This document shows positions 35,226 through 46,380 of a stretch of 64,000 nucleotides of DNA, one piece after another. The translations under genes and the position numbers were made by a program. The DNA comes from Stramonita haemastoma (taxonomy: Eukaryota; Mollusca; Gastropoda; Neogastropoda; Muricidae). Location: assembly GCA_030674155.1 (NCBI GenBank), contig CM060329.1, positions 27,318,184-27,382,183 on the forward strand, written 5' to 3'. The stretch's first letter is position 1; each line of letters opens with the position of its first letter. The notes beneath the pieces were generated by a model. That model was given only the letters and a program-made list of their open reading frames with translations, ran no database searches and was not told where the DNA came from.

Positions 35226-35621
35226 GATCTTCACCAGAATTTGTTGATCACAGGGACTTTCATTATCACTGCAAGGACTTTTGCTTCACCAAGATAACTT
35301 CATCACAGGACTTCTTCACTGCTACAAGGACTTCTTCACTGCTACAAGGACTTCTTCACAGCTACAAGGACTTCAGTCTTCATCATCACTGGGACTTCAG
35401 TCTTCACCATCACCAGAACTTCAGTCTTCATCATCCCCCCCCCCCTCCTCCCAAAAGTCTTCAAAAGGACCTCTTCATCATTGCAGGGACTGTTTTATCG
35501 CCACAAGGACATCTTCATCACTGCAAAAACTTCATCACTGCAAAAGTTTCTTCATCACTGCAAGGATACCTTCATTGCCAGGACTTCAGAAATTTATGAT
35601 CTTTTACTGGTTCCCTTCAAG
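35226..35621 (+). other. Module B9
   Basis: 396 bp. Short 20-bp tract, three 24-bp units, a C-run, and the usual tail. Donor CTTCAAG|GTACGG. Confidence 0.5.
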
Positions 35622-35986
35622 GTACGGTTCTGCTGCCTGTCCTCTTCATTCTTCATACAATTTTAAATGTAACAGATCTGATAGCACGCTGTTGATAAAG
35701 TACCTTGATGACACTGCTCTTGGAGGCTAATGAAATTGGTGGTGTGTATATTCTAAATAAGTTGAGGAGTTTTCTATAGGTAGAAATATACTGAATAAAA
35801 TTGTTAAAATGTGTATCAAGAAGGTAAACTGTATGAAGTCATGATGCATTAATATTACACTGTATTATGGTCCCATATGATTTTTCTTGTTCATGTCATT
35901 TTATTCATGAACATTTTTTTTATATTTGTCTTGCTGCTTCTATTTTTTCTCTTGAGGTAGTAATGTATTTTGATTTGTTTTGACAG

Positions 35987-36326
35987 AATCTCATCATCAC
36001 AAGAACTTTCACCATCTCTGGGACTTCATTCATCATCATCGCCTGAACTTCCTCGCTCTCAGGACTTCATCAACACCAGGACTTCACTTCACCAACACCA
36101 GGACTTCACTTCACCACACCAGGACTTCATCAACACCAGGACCAACAACACCAGGACTTCATCAACACCAGGACTTCAACAACACCAGGACTTCATCAAC
36201 ACCAGGACTTCATCAACACCAGGACTTCATCAACACCAGGACATTCATCCACACCAGGACTTCAACAACACAACACCAGCACTTCATCCACACCAGGACT
36301 TCAGAAGTTATTTACTTGTTAGCAAG
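35987..36326 (+). other. Module A9, last A of the array, GC donor
   Basis: 340 bp. Acceptor TTGTTTTGACAG; 17-bp units; tail GAAGTTATTTACTTGTTAGCAAG. The next bases are GCATGG, so the usual GT is GC. A SINE lies immediately downstream. Matching intron sequence (GATAAAGTTCTCTGAGGACA) resumes only at about 37,223, so about 870 bp has been inserted into this intron. Confidence 0.5.
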
Positions 36327-36339
36327 GCATGGTTCTGTT

Positions 36340-36700
36340 TTATTTATTCATTTAGTTATGTTTTTTGAGGATAATGAAATAGGCATTTGTGTGTTAATTT
36401 ACATCCAGTCCCAGTGTGTGGGCAGTTTTGTAAATTTTGGCATACGTTCCACCAGCACACAGTAGCTTACTCTTCCAAAAAAATGCAACAAGTTTTAACG
36501 TGTGCACAAGATGTTCTGCGTGTGTTCGCACACAGGACTTTAGTGTATAGTCTTGTCCAAAGGACTTTTGGGGGAGTGGAGTTGGCACTGGTAACTACTA
36601 GGTAAAAAAATCCCCTTGAACGGGATTTGAACCCAGGTCAGCAGATCATGGGCGCAATGTGTAACAATCTAACCACCAGGCTATCTCGTTCCTCCATTGT
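36340..36700 (-). mobile_element. tRNA-derived SINE in the intron after A9
   Basis: GAGGATAATGAAATAGGC tail type; body with CAAGATGTTCTGCG; reverse-complement tRNA-like head CGGGATTTGAACCCAGG (box B) and ACCACCAGGCTATCTCG (box A) at 36,619-36,690. Complete, with the promoter at the right-hand end. Confidence 0.8.
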
Positions 36701-36745
36701 CACCCTTTGTATTAATTTTTTTAATGCAGTTTAGACTGTACTGGA

Positions 36746-36830
36746 GCTGATTCTCTCTCTCTATATTCCTCTCTCTCCCTCTCTCTGTCTCTGTCTTTGT
36801 CTCTGTCTGTCTTTCTCTCTGCGCGTTCCC
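36746..36830. repeat. CT/TCTG-rich microsatellite
   Basis: CTCTCTCT runs with GTCTGTCTT variants. Confidence 0.85.
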
Positions 36831-37200
36831 TTACAGGGTGGGGTACTTACAGCCTGGTCTTTCTCTTTGTATTTTGAGATTTTTCAGGATATCTGCCCAC
36901 TGGCTTCAGCTAATAACATTCCAGTTCAGACCACCGTGGTTTTTCTATACAGGATGCATTCTGGGTATGTTCATAATTTCATAACCTACCAAAGACGTAC
37001 CTGAACTATGGGATCTTTAATAAGCAAATTTGATCTTCTGCATGCATATATACACAAAGGGAATAAAGGCACTGGCAATTCTGCACTTGGAGTTGATCTG
37101 GGAGATAGTAAAAAAAAACAAAAAAAACAAAAACACAGCCTCGAGTCACCAGACACTGTCACCAAGATTAAAACTCAGAAGTCAGATTATGTTAAGACAA
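36831..37200. other. Unassigned insertion in cluster 2 intron
   Basis: Unlike the intron sequence of the other modules and without SINE boxes. No supported frame. Confidence 0.4.
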
Positions 37201-37427
37201 CCACTTAGCTATAGCACCCATCATGGATCTGGTGATAAAGTTCTCTGAGGACACTGCTGTTGGAGATTTGTTACATCTATATTCTGTATATTTCAAAACA
37301 AGTTGGAGGCTGGTTGGGGTTTTTCTGGATTTTTTTTTATTCATTTATTTTTTTTAATGCTTCCTCATTACTTACACAGAGCTATATATTTTTTAGAAAA
37401 TCATATTCCTATTCATATTTTTGCCAG

Positions 37428-37575
37428 GTCTTCATCTCCACCAGAATGTCATGATGGCAAGCACTTCTTCATCACTGCAAGGGACTTCCACATCACTGCA
37501 AGGACTTCCATGTCACTGCACAGACTTCCACAATGCCAAAAGTTCAAAAGTAAAATTTTACTTGTTCTCTTCAAG
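37428..37575 (+). other. Module B-like short exon
   Basis: 148 bp. Acceptor ATTTTTGCCAG; head GTCTTCATCTCCACCAGAAT; four CACTGCAAGG/CACTGCACAG-type units; donor CTTCAAG|GTATGG. It precedes the D module, as T4 does in cluster 3. Confidence 0.5.
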
Positions 37576-37943
37576 GTATGGTTCTGTCGCCTATCGTTTT
37601 CATTACTTGTATAGAGGATTTGATTTTCCTGAATCTGATGCAACAATGCTGATGAAATACCTTATGGGACAGCTCTTAGAGTTTGGTCACATTCACTTTC
37701 TGTATCTTCTAAAGAAGTTGAGTTTTTTCTTAACAGAAATGTTCTTCATAAAGTGGTAAAAAACATGTGGCAAGTAATTATTATGTATGTTATGATACAG
37801 TTTATTGTTAAACGGTACTGTGTTCTGTCAGTATTTGTTTCTTCTTTCTTTATGTTTTATTATTTCATTTTAAATGCCTATTTACCTACTCTACTGTCTC
37901 TGTTTTGGGATTAATGACATATTCCTGATTGTATTTTCTGCAG

Positions 37944-38278
37944 GTCTTCATCATCACAGGGACTTCTTGGTTCTTCATCACCTGGACTTTTCTGTTGCCA
38001 GGATTCCTGGATTTCTTCATTACCATGACTTTGAAACTACTTCATCACGACAAGGACTTCTTCATCACTGCAAGGACTTTTTCATTACTGCAAGGACTTC
38101 TTCATTGCTGCAAGGACTTCTTCATCACTGCAAGGACTTCTTCAATGACTTCTTCATCGCTGCAAGGACTTCTTCATCACTGCAAGGACTTCTTCATCGC
38201 TGCAAGGACTTCTTCATTGCTGCAAGGTCACCATCCTTGCCAGAACTTCATTAAAGTCATTTACTGGTTCCTCTCAAG
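37944..38278 (+). other. Cluster 2 module D
   Basis: 335 bp. Acceptor GTATTTTCTGCAG; head GTCTTCATCATCACAGGGAC, then ACTTCTTGGTTCTTCATCAC shared with D modules at 12,066 and 52,312. The body is 20-bp TTCATCACTGCAAGGACTTC units. Tail TTTACTGGTTCCTCTCAAG|GTATAG. One frame is open through the module. Confidence 0.5.
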
Positions 38279-38337
38279 GTATAGTTTTATTCTCTTGATT
38301 TTTTTTTATACAAAAGATTGTTATTGTACAAGATTTT

Positions 38338-38840
38338 TTTTTATACTTTGGCAAGAGCTCCGAGGTTCACCAGTGGTGAGATTTTGCATAGGCAACCCTT
38401 TGCTCACCATCAAAGTTGCTGCATTCAGGCCTGGAGGATGAAAAGTAAAGTCACGTGATTCAGGATCTGTTCTGTTTTTTGTTGTCGTCTGCGATTGCTT
38501 TAGTCACCATTATGGTTGCCGTGTTCTGATCGGGGATGATGTCTAAACATGACACCTGTGTGCATACATCTTTTAAAATGTTGTCCTCTGTTTATACCAG
38601 CACAAAATGGACTATGATTCTGAAAGGCAAGATGTTCTGCATGTATTAGCGCATAGGGCCTTGGTTTATAGTCTCATTCAAAGTACTTTTTGGGGAGAGT
38701 TGTCAGTACTGATGCTAACTCCAGGGTAAAATCCCTGAAATGGGTGTCTCCATGGTGGCTTGATCCCACACCACCAGAGCTGGAGGATGAAAAACACAAG
38801 CACAACACTCTTAACCACTAGGCTGTCATGCCCTTCAGTA
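38338..38840 (-). mobile_element. tRNA-derived SINE in D-to-C intron, cluster 2
   Basis: GAGCTCCGAGGTTCACCAG tail, body with GATGATGTCTAAACATGACA, tRNA-like head near 38,790-38,835 (AACCACTAGGCTGTCATGCC). A T-run precedes it. Confidence 0.75.
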
Positions 38841-39051
38841 TCATGTATATACTTTTTTTTTTATATGTAACATCTCATAAAAAGTGGGTGTTTTCTGCAT
38901 AGAAGTCTTAATGTATCAATGCTGTATTGCACCATTTTCTGTGGTAACTTTTTTCATATTTCAAGGTTATTGTAATCTTTGCTTTATGATTAATGCATAT
39001 TTTTTTTCTGTTTGAGATCATAAAGATAATCATGATTTTTATCATCCTCAG

Positions 39052-39360
39052 GCCTTCCCACCAGGACTTCAGAACTCTACCCATCACCAAGACGTCATCT
39101 TTTTCAAGTCTTCAACACCTGCCTTGTTGCCAAGACTTCATCATCACTGAGTCTTCTTCAGCATCAAGACTTCATTAACGCAGATACTTCATAAACATCA
39201 ACACTTCATCAGTACCAGCACCAAACTTCAACAACATCAAAACATCTTTCATGCCAAATTTATCACTGGGACTTTTCTAATGCAAAGATTTCATTGTTAA
39301 TAAGAGTTCAACAGTGCCTAGACTTCATCTTCATGGGGACTCAATCATCAGGCTAGGGAA
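39052..39360 (+). other. Cluster 2 terminal module C
   Basis: The acceptor ATTTTTATCATCCTCAG is near-identical to that of the C module at 54,498. The first ~70 bp (CCACCAGGACTTCAGAACTC, then CAAGTCTTCAACACCTGC) also match it. No donor is visible before the SINE at about 39,425. It is therefore probably a 3'-terminal exon or truncated; the 3' end given is approximate. Confidence 0.5.
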
Positions 39361-39424
39361 CATGATTTTTTGTCATACTTAATCTTTCTTTTTGGTAATC
39401 ATTTCTATGAAAACTTTTTTTTTT

Positions 39425-39815
39425 TTTAGTATAATTTTATTTCCCAGTTAGAGCTAAGGGGTTCACCTGTAGTGAGGATTTCACATGTGATCAACAGCCC
39501 CTGCCATTTTTAAAGTAGCTGCATTCTGATTTCATGGGTACAGTTAGCAATTGAACCTACCTACTTTGCCCAGACAGTTGGGAGATATCACCCTGATTTT
39601 TCAGGTGTTTCAACGGTTATGGGGTGGTTTTTTTTTTTACATACACAAGTCCATAAGCACACAAGTCTGACTTAGTCTTCTGTGAAAGACTTGACATGTA
39701 TTTTGATTTTCCCATCCAACTTGGAAGAAAGAGCAAGGCTGGGAATCAAACTCAGAACTCAACAGTTTTCTTTTTCTGCAGATAATGTCTAAACCATCCA
39801 GCCACATTTTGTATG
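39425..39815 (-). mobile_element. tRNA-derived SINE, 'GCTGGGAAT' head type
   Basis: GTTAGAGCTAAGGGGTTCACC tail, then GTAGCTGCATTCTG, then AGGCTGGGAATCAAACTCAG (box B reversed) and ATGTCTAAACCATCCAGCC (box A reversed). It sits immediately left of the 55-bp array, as the copy at 56,795 sits left of a single monomer. Confidence 0.65.
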
Positions 39816-39844
39816 AAAATATTAAAGCCCTGCAGCCTTTTTTG

Positions 39845-41010
39845 GTGTAGCTGCTTAAACTTAGGAGTGAAAATTTTAAAGACATAGAAATACCATCTGC
39901 TTTTGGTGGGCAAACTTGGGAGTGAAAATTTTAAAGACATAGAAATACCATCTGCTTTTGGTGGGCAAACTTGGGAGTGAAAATTTTAAAGACATAGAAA
40001 TACCATCTGCTTTTGGTGGGCAAACTTGGGAGTGAAAATTTTAAAGACATAGAAATACCATCTGCTTTTGGTGGGCAAACTTGGGAGTGAAAATTTTAAA
40101 GACATAGAAATACCATCTGCTTTTGGTGGGCAAACTTGGGAGTGAAAATTTTAAAGACATAGAAATACCATCTGCTTTTGGTGGGCAAACTTGGGAGTGA
40201 AAATTTTAAAGACATAGAAATACCATCTGCTTTTGGTGGGCAAACTTGGGAGTGAAAATTTTAAAGACATAGAAATACCATCTGCTTTTGGTGGGCAAAC
40301 TTGGGAGTGAAAATTTTAAAGACATAGAAATACCATCTGCTTTTGGTGGGCAAACTTAGGAGTACAAATTTTAAAGACATAGAAATACCATCTGCTTTTG
40401 GTGGGCAAACTTAGGAGTACAAATTTTAAAGACATAGAAATACCATCTGCTTTTGGTGGGCAAACTTAGGAGTGAAAATTTTAAAGACATAGAAATACCA
40501 TCTGCTTTTGGTGGGCAAACTTGGGAGTGAAAATTTTAAAGACATAGAAATACCATCTGCTTTTGGTGGGCAAACTTGGGAGTGAAAATTTTAAAGACAT
40601 AGAAATACCATCTGCTTTTGGTGGGCAAACTTGGGAGTGAAAATTTTAAAGACATAGAAATACCATCTGCTTTTGGTGGGCAAACTTGGGAGTACAAATT
40701 TTAAAGACATAGAAATACCATCTGCTTTTGGTGGGCAAACTTAGGAGTGAAAATTTTAAAGACATAGAAATACCATCTGCTTTTGGTGGGCAAACTTGGG
40801 AGTACAAATTTTAAAGACATAGAAATACCATCTGCTTTTGGTGGGCAAACTTGGGAGTACAAATTTTAAAGACATAGAAATACCATCTGCTTTTGGTGGG
40901 CAAACTTGGGAGTACAAATTTTAAAGACATAGAAATACCATCTGCTTTTGGTGGGCAAACTTGGGAGTACAAATTTTAAAGACATAGAAATACCATCTGC
41001 TTTTGGTGGG
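39845..41010. repeat. 55-bp minisatellite, about 21 copies
   Basis: Unit GGGCAAACTTGGGAGTGAAA, then ATTTTAAAGACATAGAAATA, then CCATCTGCTTTTGGT. Spacing is exactly 55 bp wherever I measured it. Copies differ mainly at AGTGAAAATT versus AGTACAAATT and CTTGGG versus CTTAGG, and the variants occur in blocks. Very homogeneous, hence young. Confidence 0.95.
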
Positions 41011-41310
41011 AACAGTAATTTGTGTGTAAAATGAAGACGATCAACCATGGTGTTCACATGCCATTGTGTCCACATTCATGCATGCATACTGACTGACAGG
41101 CCCAGTTCCAAAGTTCTACTAACCCCAACCTGATATTAACTTGACACTTACTCTGACCCCCACCCTGCATGTGAACACACTGGCAGATGGATGCAATGGT
41201 ACATGGACACAATGGTAGCTTTTCTGTCCGAAAACCAATAAAGAGGTCTGGGGAGGGATGGAATTTGAGAAATCATATATTTAAGAGTAAAGGAATGAGA
41301 CATTTATTCT
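41011..41310. repeat. Dispersed repeat body to the right of the 55-bp array
   Basis: GCATGCATACTGACTGACAG, then CACTGGCAGATGGATGCAAT, then CAATAAAGAGGTCTGG. Near-identical to 57,340-57,530 and diverged from 13,450-13,690. Confidence 0.8.
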
Positions 41311-41315
41311 GAAAA

Positions 41316-41466
41316 AAAGGTAAAGGTGTCCCATAACCTAGGTGGTCGTAAGAGAGCGAGGCATCAGAGACCTTAGCTTCTCTAGGGGTCCAGCATATTA
41401 AGGGCGGCACCCATCTCCTTTCCCTTGCTGCTTTACCTTCCCTGACCCTAAAGAGGGCAGGTACCC
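41316..41466 (-). mobile_element. Truncated copy of the tRNA/5S SINE fused to a module
   Basis: GGTAAAGGTGTCCCATAACC, then GAGGCATCAGAGACC, then CCAGCATATTAAGGGCGGC match 3770-3880. The 5S/tRNA half is absent. The SINE ends at GGTACCCATT and the tail of a B-type module begins at once. Confidence 0.75.
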
Positions 41467-41515
41467 ATTGCCAGGACTTCAGAAATCAAATCATCTTTGA
41501 GTGGTTCTCTTCAAG
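41467..41515 (+). other. Cluster 3 module 0: tail of a B-type exon
   Basis: Only GCCAGGACTTCAGAAATC through GGTTCTCTTCAAG|GTAAGG remains; the head and acceptor are replaced by SINE sequence. The downstream intron is of the B type (ACAATTTTAATTGTACTGGA). Confidence 0.55.
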
Positions 41516-41887
41516 GTAAGGGTCTGTCACCTATCCTCTTCATTCTTTATACAATTTTAATTGTACTGGATTGGATAGCACTCTGTTATAGTGTATCTTG
41601 ATAAAACTGCTAGTGGAGTTTAATGAAATCAATGGTGTGTATATTCTAAATAAAGAGTTTTCTATAAGTAGAAATGTTTTTGAAATCAGAATAAAACTGT
41701 AAATTGTGTAGCAAGAAAGATTACATAAAGTTGGGATGCATTAATGTTAAACTGTTCTATGTTCTGTAATAAGTTGTTTCTTTTTTCTGTCATTTTATTC
41801 ATTTCTTTTTGATCTGCCTTGCTCATAAGTCACTCCTATTTTCTCTCTTGAGATGGTAATGTTTTGTTGTGTTGTTTTTTTTGACAG

Positions 41888-42015
41888 AATCTGGTCTCAC
41901 AAGAACTTTCATCTTCTCTAGGACTTCAGTCATCATCATTACCTGAACTTTGTCACCCTCAGGACTATCATCAACACCAGGACTAGAAGTCGGGCTTTTA
42001 CTTGTTCCCTGCAAG
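41888..42015 (+). other. Cluster 3 module A' with GC donor
   Basis: 128 bp. Acceptor TTTTTTTGACAG; head AATCTGGTCTCACAAGAAC; two GGACT units; tail GCTTTTACTTGTTCCCTGCAAG followed by GCATGG. It occupies the T position before Q1. Confidence 0.5.
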
Positions 42016-42401
42016 GCATGGTCTGTCAACCATTTTTTTATTTTTTATACAGTCTAATCTGCACTTGATCTGATAGCACTGTGTGATAAAGTTTTCTGAT
42101 GATACTGCTCTTGAAGATTTTGTTTTATTCACAGTCTCTATAACCTACAATTGGAGGATGAGGGTTGAAATGTGAGAATAGAATGTTAAAAAAAAAAATG
42201 TGGCAGATAATGAACAGAATGAAAGTCATGATACATTAGTAAAGTATTTTACTCTTGATATGTTATGGCTTCTTTTTTGATACTTTGAATATTTTTTATA
42301 TTTATTATCTTTTTAAATGGCTATTTATTTTCCTACTCACGTTTGTCTTTTTTTTAATTAAAAAAAAAAGCTAATGTATTCCTACTTTGTATGTTTGCCA
42401 G

Positions 42402-42578
42402 GATCTTCGCCAGAATTTGTTGACCAGACCTAAAGGGACATCTCTTCATCTACTGCAAGGAGTTTGTCTTCACCAGGTAACTTCATCACAAGACTTCTTC
42501 ACTGCTGCAAGGACTTTCATCCCAACGAAGCCTTCATCACCAGGACTTGAAAACCAACCTGTATTGCTTCTCTTCATG
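42402..42578 (+). other. Module Q1
   Basis: 177 bp. Acceptor GTATGTTTGCCAG; head GATCTTCGCCAGAATTTG (B-like); tail AACCAACCTGTATTGCTTC; donor CTTCATG|GTATGG. Confidence 0.5.
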
Positions 42579-43005
42579 GTATGGTTCTGACACCTTTCTG
42601 TTCATTCTTTGTACACAGGACTTTAATTGTAATGGATCTGATACCACCTGATAAATACCCTGATGATACTGTCTTGAAGATTTTTTTTAACTGACACTCT
42701 AAATAATCTAAAAAGGTGATGGGTTTTTATAAATAGAAATGTACATAATGACATTGTAAAAAATTTGTAGCAAGAAAGAAGACAGCATGAAGTCAGTATG
42801 AAGAATTTTATACTGTGCAATGTTCAGTGTTTTGTTTCATCTTGGTCATTTATTTTTTTGTTTTTAACTGCCTTATAATGTGCTCCAATTTTCTTTTTTG
42901 AGATTACAATGTATTCTCATTTGTTTTGTTTTTGTTGTAACTTTAATTTTTTTTTGATATTCAAATTCCCTTCATTACAAAAAAACTTTCTTCATCATCA
43001 TCCAG

Positions 43006-43219
43006 ATTTCATCATTGCCTGGACTTTAGTCTTCATCTGATCTGGACTTAACACCAGAATTTGTTTTTATGTATGGTCACCAGCACTTCAGCACCACCAG
43101 AACTGCAGTCATCATCATCACCCCAAACTTCATCACCACCAGGACAACTTCATCTCCAGAACTGCTGTCTTCATCATCACCAGGACTTTAAAAGTTAATT
43201 TTAATTTGCTGCCTACAAG
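43006..43219 (+). other. Module R1
   Basis: 214 bp. The acceptor is weak: CATCATCATCCAG, with no long T tract directly before it. The body has CACCAGAACTGCAGTCATC. Tail TTTAATTTGCTGCCTACAAG|GTATGG. All three frames contain stops. Confidence 0.45.
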
Positions 43220-43557
43220 GTATGGTTCTGCCATGTATTGTCTTTATTATTATTATTATTATTTTTATTTTTTTTTATAGTATTACAGTTCTGGATGTGA
43301 TAGGACTCTGTTGATAAAGTTCTCTGTTGGAGATGTGTGACATTGGCTTGTGTATTGTAAGGAAGTTTGATTTTTTTTACTGATGTAAATGGTAAAAATG
43401 TGTAGCAAGATAGAGGGCAGCATAAAATCATGATGCATTATTGTTACCTGTACTATAATATGTAATGATTTGTTTCTTCTTTCTTGATGTAATTTTGTAT
43501 TCTATTTTTAAAAAATAGATTCAAGATAGTCATGTTTTTGTATGGTATGGTTGCCAG

Positions 43558-43714
43558 GATCTTTGTCAGAATTTTTGATCACAAGAATTTCTGAATTGCA
43601 GGGACTTCGTCTCAGGAAGGACTGTTTCATTGCTGCCAGAATGCCTGCATCGCTTCAAGGTCTCATCATGACTACAAGGACTATTATTGCCAAGACTTCA
43701 AAAGTCACTTTCAG
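43558..43714 (+). other. Module S1
   Basis: 157 bp. Acceptor TATGGTTGCCAG; head GATCTTTGTCAGAATTTTTG; one frame open (third). Donor CTTTCAG|GTATGG has lost the AA of the usual TTTCAAG. Confidence 0.5.
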
Positions 43715-44112
43715 GTATGGTTCTGTCGCCTTCCCTCTTCAATCTTTATAGATAGATTTAAAAATTTTTATTGGCCTGACCACACTGTTTAATAATTCCC
43801 TTTGAACCAGGTCTGTGAGGTTTGTGAACAAAAGTCATAATCTGTATACTCTAAACAAGTTGGAAGAGATTTCTATAAACGGAAATGTAATGAATAAAAC
43901 TAATATGTGTAGCAAGAAAGCAGGCTACATAAAGTCAGAAGGCATTGATGTTAGACTCTACTATGTTTTGTGCTGATTTAGTTTCTTCTTTTTTTTTTTT
44001 AAAAAAAAAAAAAAGTTTTTATATGTCTTGCTTATCACTTAAACAGATTTCACTATTTTAAGATCACCATGTCTTCCCATTCGTATCATTGCTATGACTT
44101 TATGTTCACCAG

Positions 44113-44181
44113 TTTCATGATGGCCAGGACTTCATCAACACCAGGACTTCAGGAGTCAGCTTTTCACTTGTTCCCTGCAAG
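44113..44181 (+). other. Module T1, GC donor
   Basis: 69 bp. Acceptor TTATGTTCACCAG; TTTCATGATGGCCAGGAC head; two 17-bp units; tail CTTGTTCCCTGCAAG followed by GCGTGG. Confidence 0.45.
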
Positions 44182-44566
44182 GCGTGGTCTGTCAACCATT
44201 GTATTTATTTTTTATGCAGTCTAGTCTGTACTGGATCTGATAGCACTGTGTGATAAAGTTTTCTGATGATACTGCTCTTGAAGGTTTTGTTTTATTCACA
44301 GTCTCTATAACCTACAATTGAAGGATGAGGGTTGAAATGTAGAGAATAGAAATGTGTAAAAAAAAAAAATGTAGCTAGATAATGAACAGAATGAAAGTCG
44401 CGATACATTAGTATAGTATTTTACTCTTGATATGTGATGGCTTCTTTTTTGATACTTTTTTATATTATTAATCTTTTTAAATGGCTATTTATTTCCTACT
44501 CACGTTTGTCTTTTTAAAATTAATTAAAAAAAAAAGATAATGTATTCCTGTTTGTATGTTGGCCAG

Positions 44567-44737
44567 GATCTTCACCAGAATTTGTTAATCACAGGGACAT
44601 CTTCACCACTGCAAGGATTTTACTTCACCAGGATAACTTCATCACAAGACTTCTTCACTGCTGCAAGGAGTTCATCATCCCACCAATGCCTTCATCACCA
44701 GGACTTGAAAAACCAACCTGTATTGCTTCTCTTCATG
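44567..44737 (+). other. Module Q2
   Basis: 171 bp. Head GATCTTCACCAGAATTTG, identical to the cluster 2 B head. Donor CTTCATG|GTATGG. Confidence 0.5.
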
Positions 44738-45170
44738 GTATGGTTCTGACACCTTTCTGTTCATTCTTTGTACACAGGACTTTGAGTTGTAATGGATCTG
44801 ATACCACCTGTTAAATACCCTGATGATACTGCTCTTGAAGATTTTTTTTAACTGACACTCTAAATAATCTAAACAAGATGATGGGATTTTTATGACTAGA
44901 AATGTACATAATGATGTTGTAAAAATTTGTAGCAAGAAAGAAGACAGCATGAAGTCAGTATGAGTGAATATTATACTGTGCAATGTTCAGTGTTTTGTTT
45001 CATCTTGGTCGTTTATTTTCTTTTTTTAACTGCCGTATAATCTGCTCCAATTTTCTTTTTTGAGATTACAATGTATTCTCATTTGTTTGTTTTTGTTGTA
45101 ACTTTAATTTTTTAAAATTTTTTATACAAATTCCCTTCATTACAAAAAAACTTTCATCATCATCATCCAG

Positions 45171-45387
45171 ATTTCATCATTACCTGGACTTTAGTCTTCA
45201 TCTGCATCTGGACTTAACACCAGAATTTGTCTTTATGTATGGTCACCAGACTTCAGCACCACCAGAACTGCAGTCATCATCATCATCACTCAAACTTCCA
45301 TCACCACCAGGACAACTTCATCTCCAGAATTGCTGTCTTCATCATCTCCAGGACTTTAAAAGTTAATTTTAATTTGCTGCCTACAAG
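45171..45387 (+). other. Module R2
   Basis: 217 bp. Same weak CATCATCATCCAG acceptor and CTACAAG|GTATGG donor as R1. Its second frame is open further than in R1. Confidence 0.45.
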
Positions 45388-45762
45388 GTATGGTTCTGCC
45401 ATGTATTGTCTTTATTATTATTATTATCATTATTATTATTATTATTTTTTTATAGTATTGACAGTTCTGGATGTGATAGGACTCTGTTGATAAAGTTCTC
45501 TGTTGGAGCTGTGTGACATTGGCACTGTGTATTGTATAGAAGTTTGAGTTGTTGTTTTTTAATTTTTTTTTTTTTTTTTTTTACTGATGTAAATGGTAAA
45601 AATGTGTAGCAAGATAGAGGGCAGCATGAAATCATGATGCATTATTGTTACCCTGTAGTGTAATATGTCATGATTTGTTTCTTCTTTTTTGATGTAGTTT
45701 TGTATTCTTTTTTAAAAAATAGATTCAGGATAGTCATGTTTTTGTATGTGTATGGCTGCCAG

Positions 45763-45922
45763 GATCTTTGTCAGAATTTTTGATCACAAGAATTTCTGAA
45801 TTGCAGGGACTTCGTCACAGGAAGGACTGTTTCATTGCTGCCAGAATGCCTTCATCGCTTCAAGGCCTCATCATGACTACAAGGACTATTATTGCCAAGA
45901 CTTCAGAAAGTCAGCTTTCAAG
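45763..45922 (+). other. Module S2
   Basis: 160 bp. Acceptor GTATGGCTGCCAG; donor TTTCAAG|GTATGG; third frame open. Confidence 0.5.
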
Positions 45923-46310
45923 GTATGGTTCTTGCCTTCCCTCTTCAATCTTTATAGATAGTTTTAAAAAATTCTATTGGGCCTGACACCACACTGTTTA
46001 TAATTCCCTTTGAACCAGGTCTGTGAGATTTGTGAAAGTCATAATCTGTATACTCTAAACAAGTTGGAAGAGATTTCTATAAACGGAAATGTAATGAATA
46101 AAACTTAATATGTGTAGCAAGAAAGCAGGCTACATATAGTCAGAAGGCATTGATGTTAGACTCTACTATGTTTTGTGCTGATTTAGTTTCTTTTTTGTTT
46201 AAAAAAAAAAAAAGTTTTTATATGTCTTGCTTATCACTTAAACAGATTTCACTATTTTAAGATCACCATGTCTTCCATTCGTATCATTGCTATGACTTTA
46301 TGTTCACCAG

Positions 46311-46380
46311 AGTTTCATGATGGCCAGGACTTCATCAACACCAGGACTTCAGGAATCAGCTTTTACTTGTTCCCTGCAAG
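46311..46380 (+). other. Module T2, GC donor
   Basis: 70 bp. Acceptor TTATGTTCACCAG, with an alternative AG two bases later. Tail CCCTGCAAG followed by GCGTGG. Confidence 0.45.

Larger units (their letters stand above)
18944..36326 (+). repeat. Exon-module cluster 2: alternating A/B higher-order array
   Basis: About 20 exon-like modules on the plus strand, in an A-B alternation with period about 1.8 kb. Each has an acceptor (TTGTTGTTTTGACAG for A; GTATGATTTTCAG for B), a GGACTTC minirepeat body and a donor (CAAG|GTACGG or variant). Introns are near-constant: A-to-B mostly 397-417 bp, one 534 bp; B-to-A 351-385 bp. Exon bodies vary from 262 to 806 bp. Introns carry conserved landmarks such as TCTGATAGCA, GATAAAGT and CTGCTCTTGGAG. 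Whether it is transcribed is not visible from sequence. It could be a multi-exon non-coding RNA, a decayed repetitive gene, or a satellite that captured one exon. Confidence 0.75.

Noticed and set aside
18944..36326. One continuous protein encoded by all cluster 2 modules
   Set aside because: Hand-checked junctions mostly run into stops (B1 to A1, B3, B4, B5, chimera). Module lengths do not keep phase, and no start codon context or signal was found.
39845..41010. CRISPR-like direct repeats
   Set aside because: The 55-bp units are contiguous with no unique spacers, in a eukaryotic repeat-rich setting. The same holds for the 54-bp array at 1303-1900.
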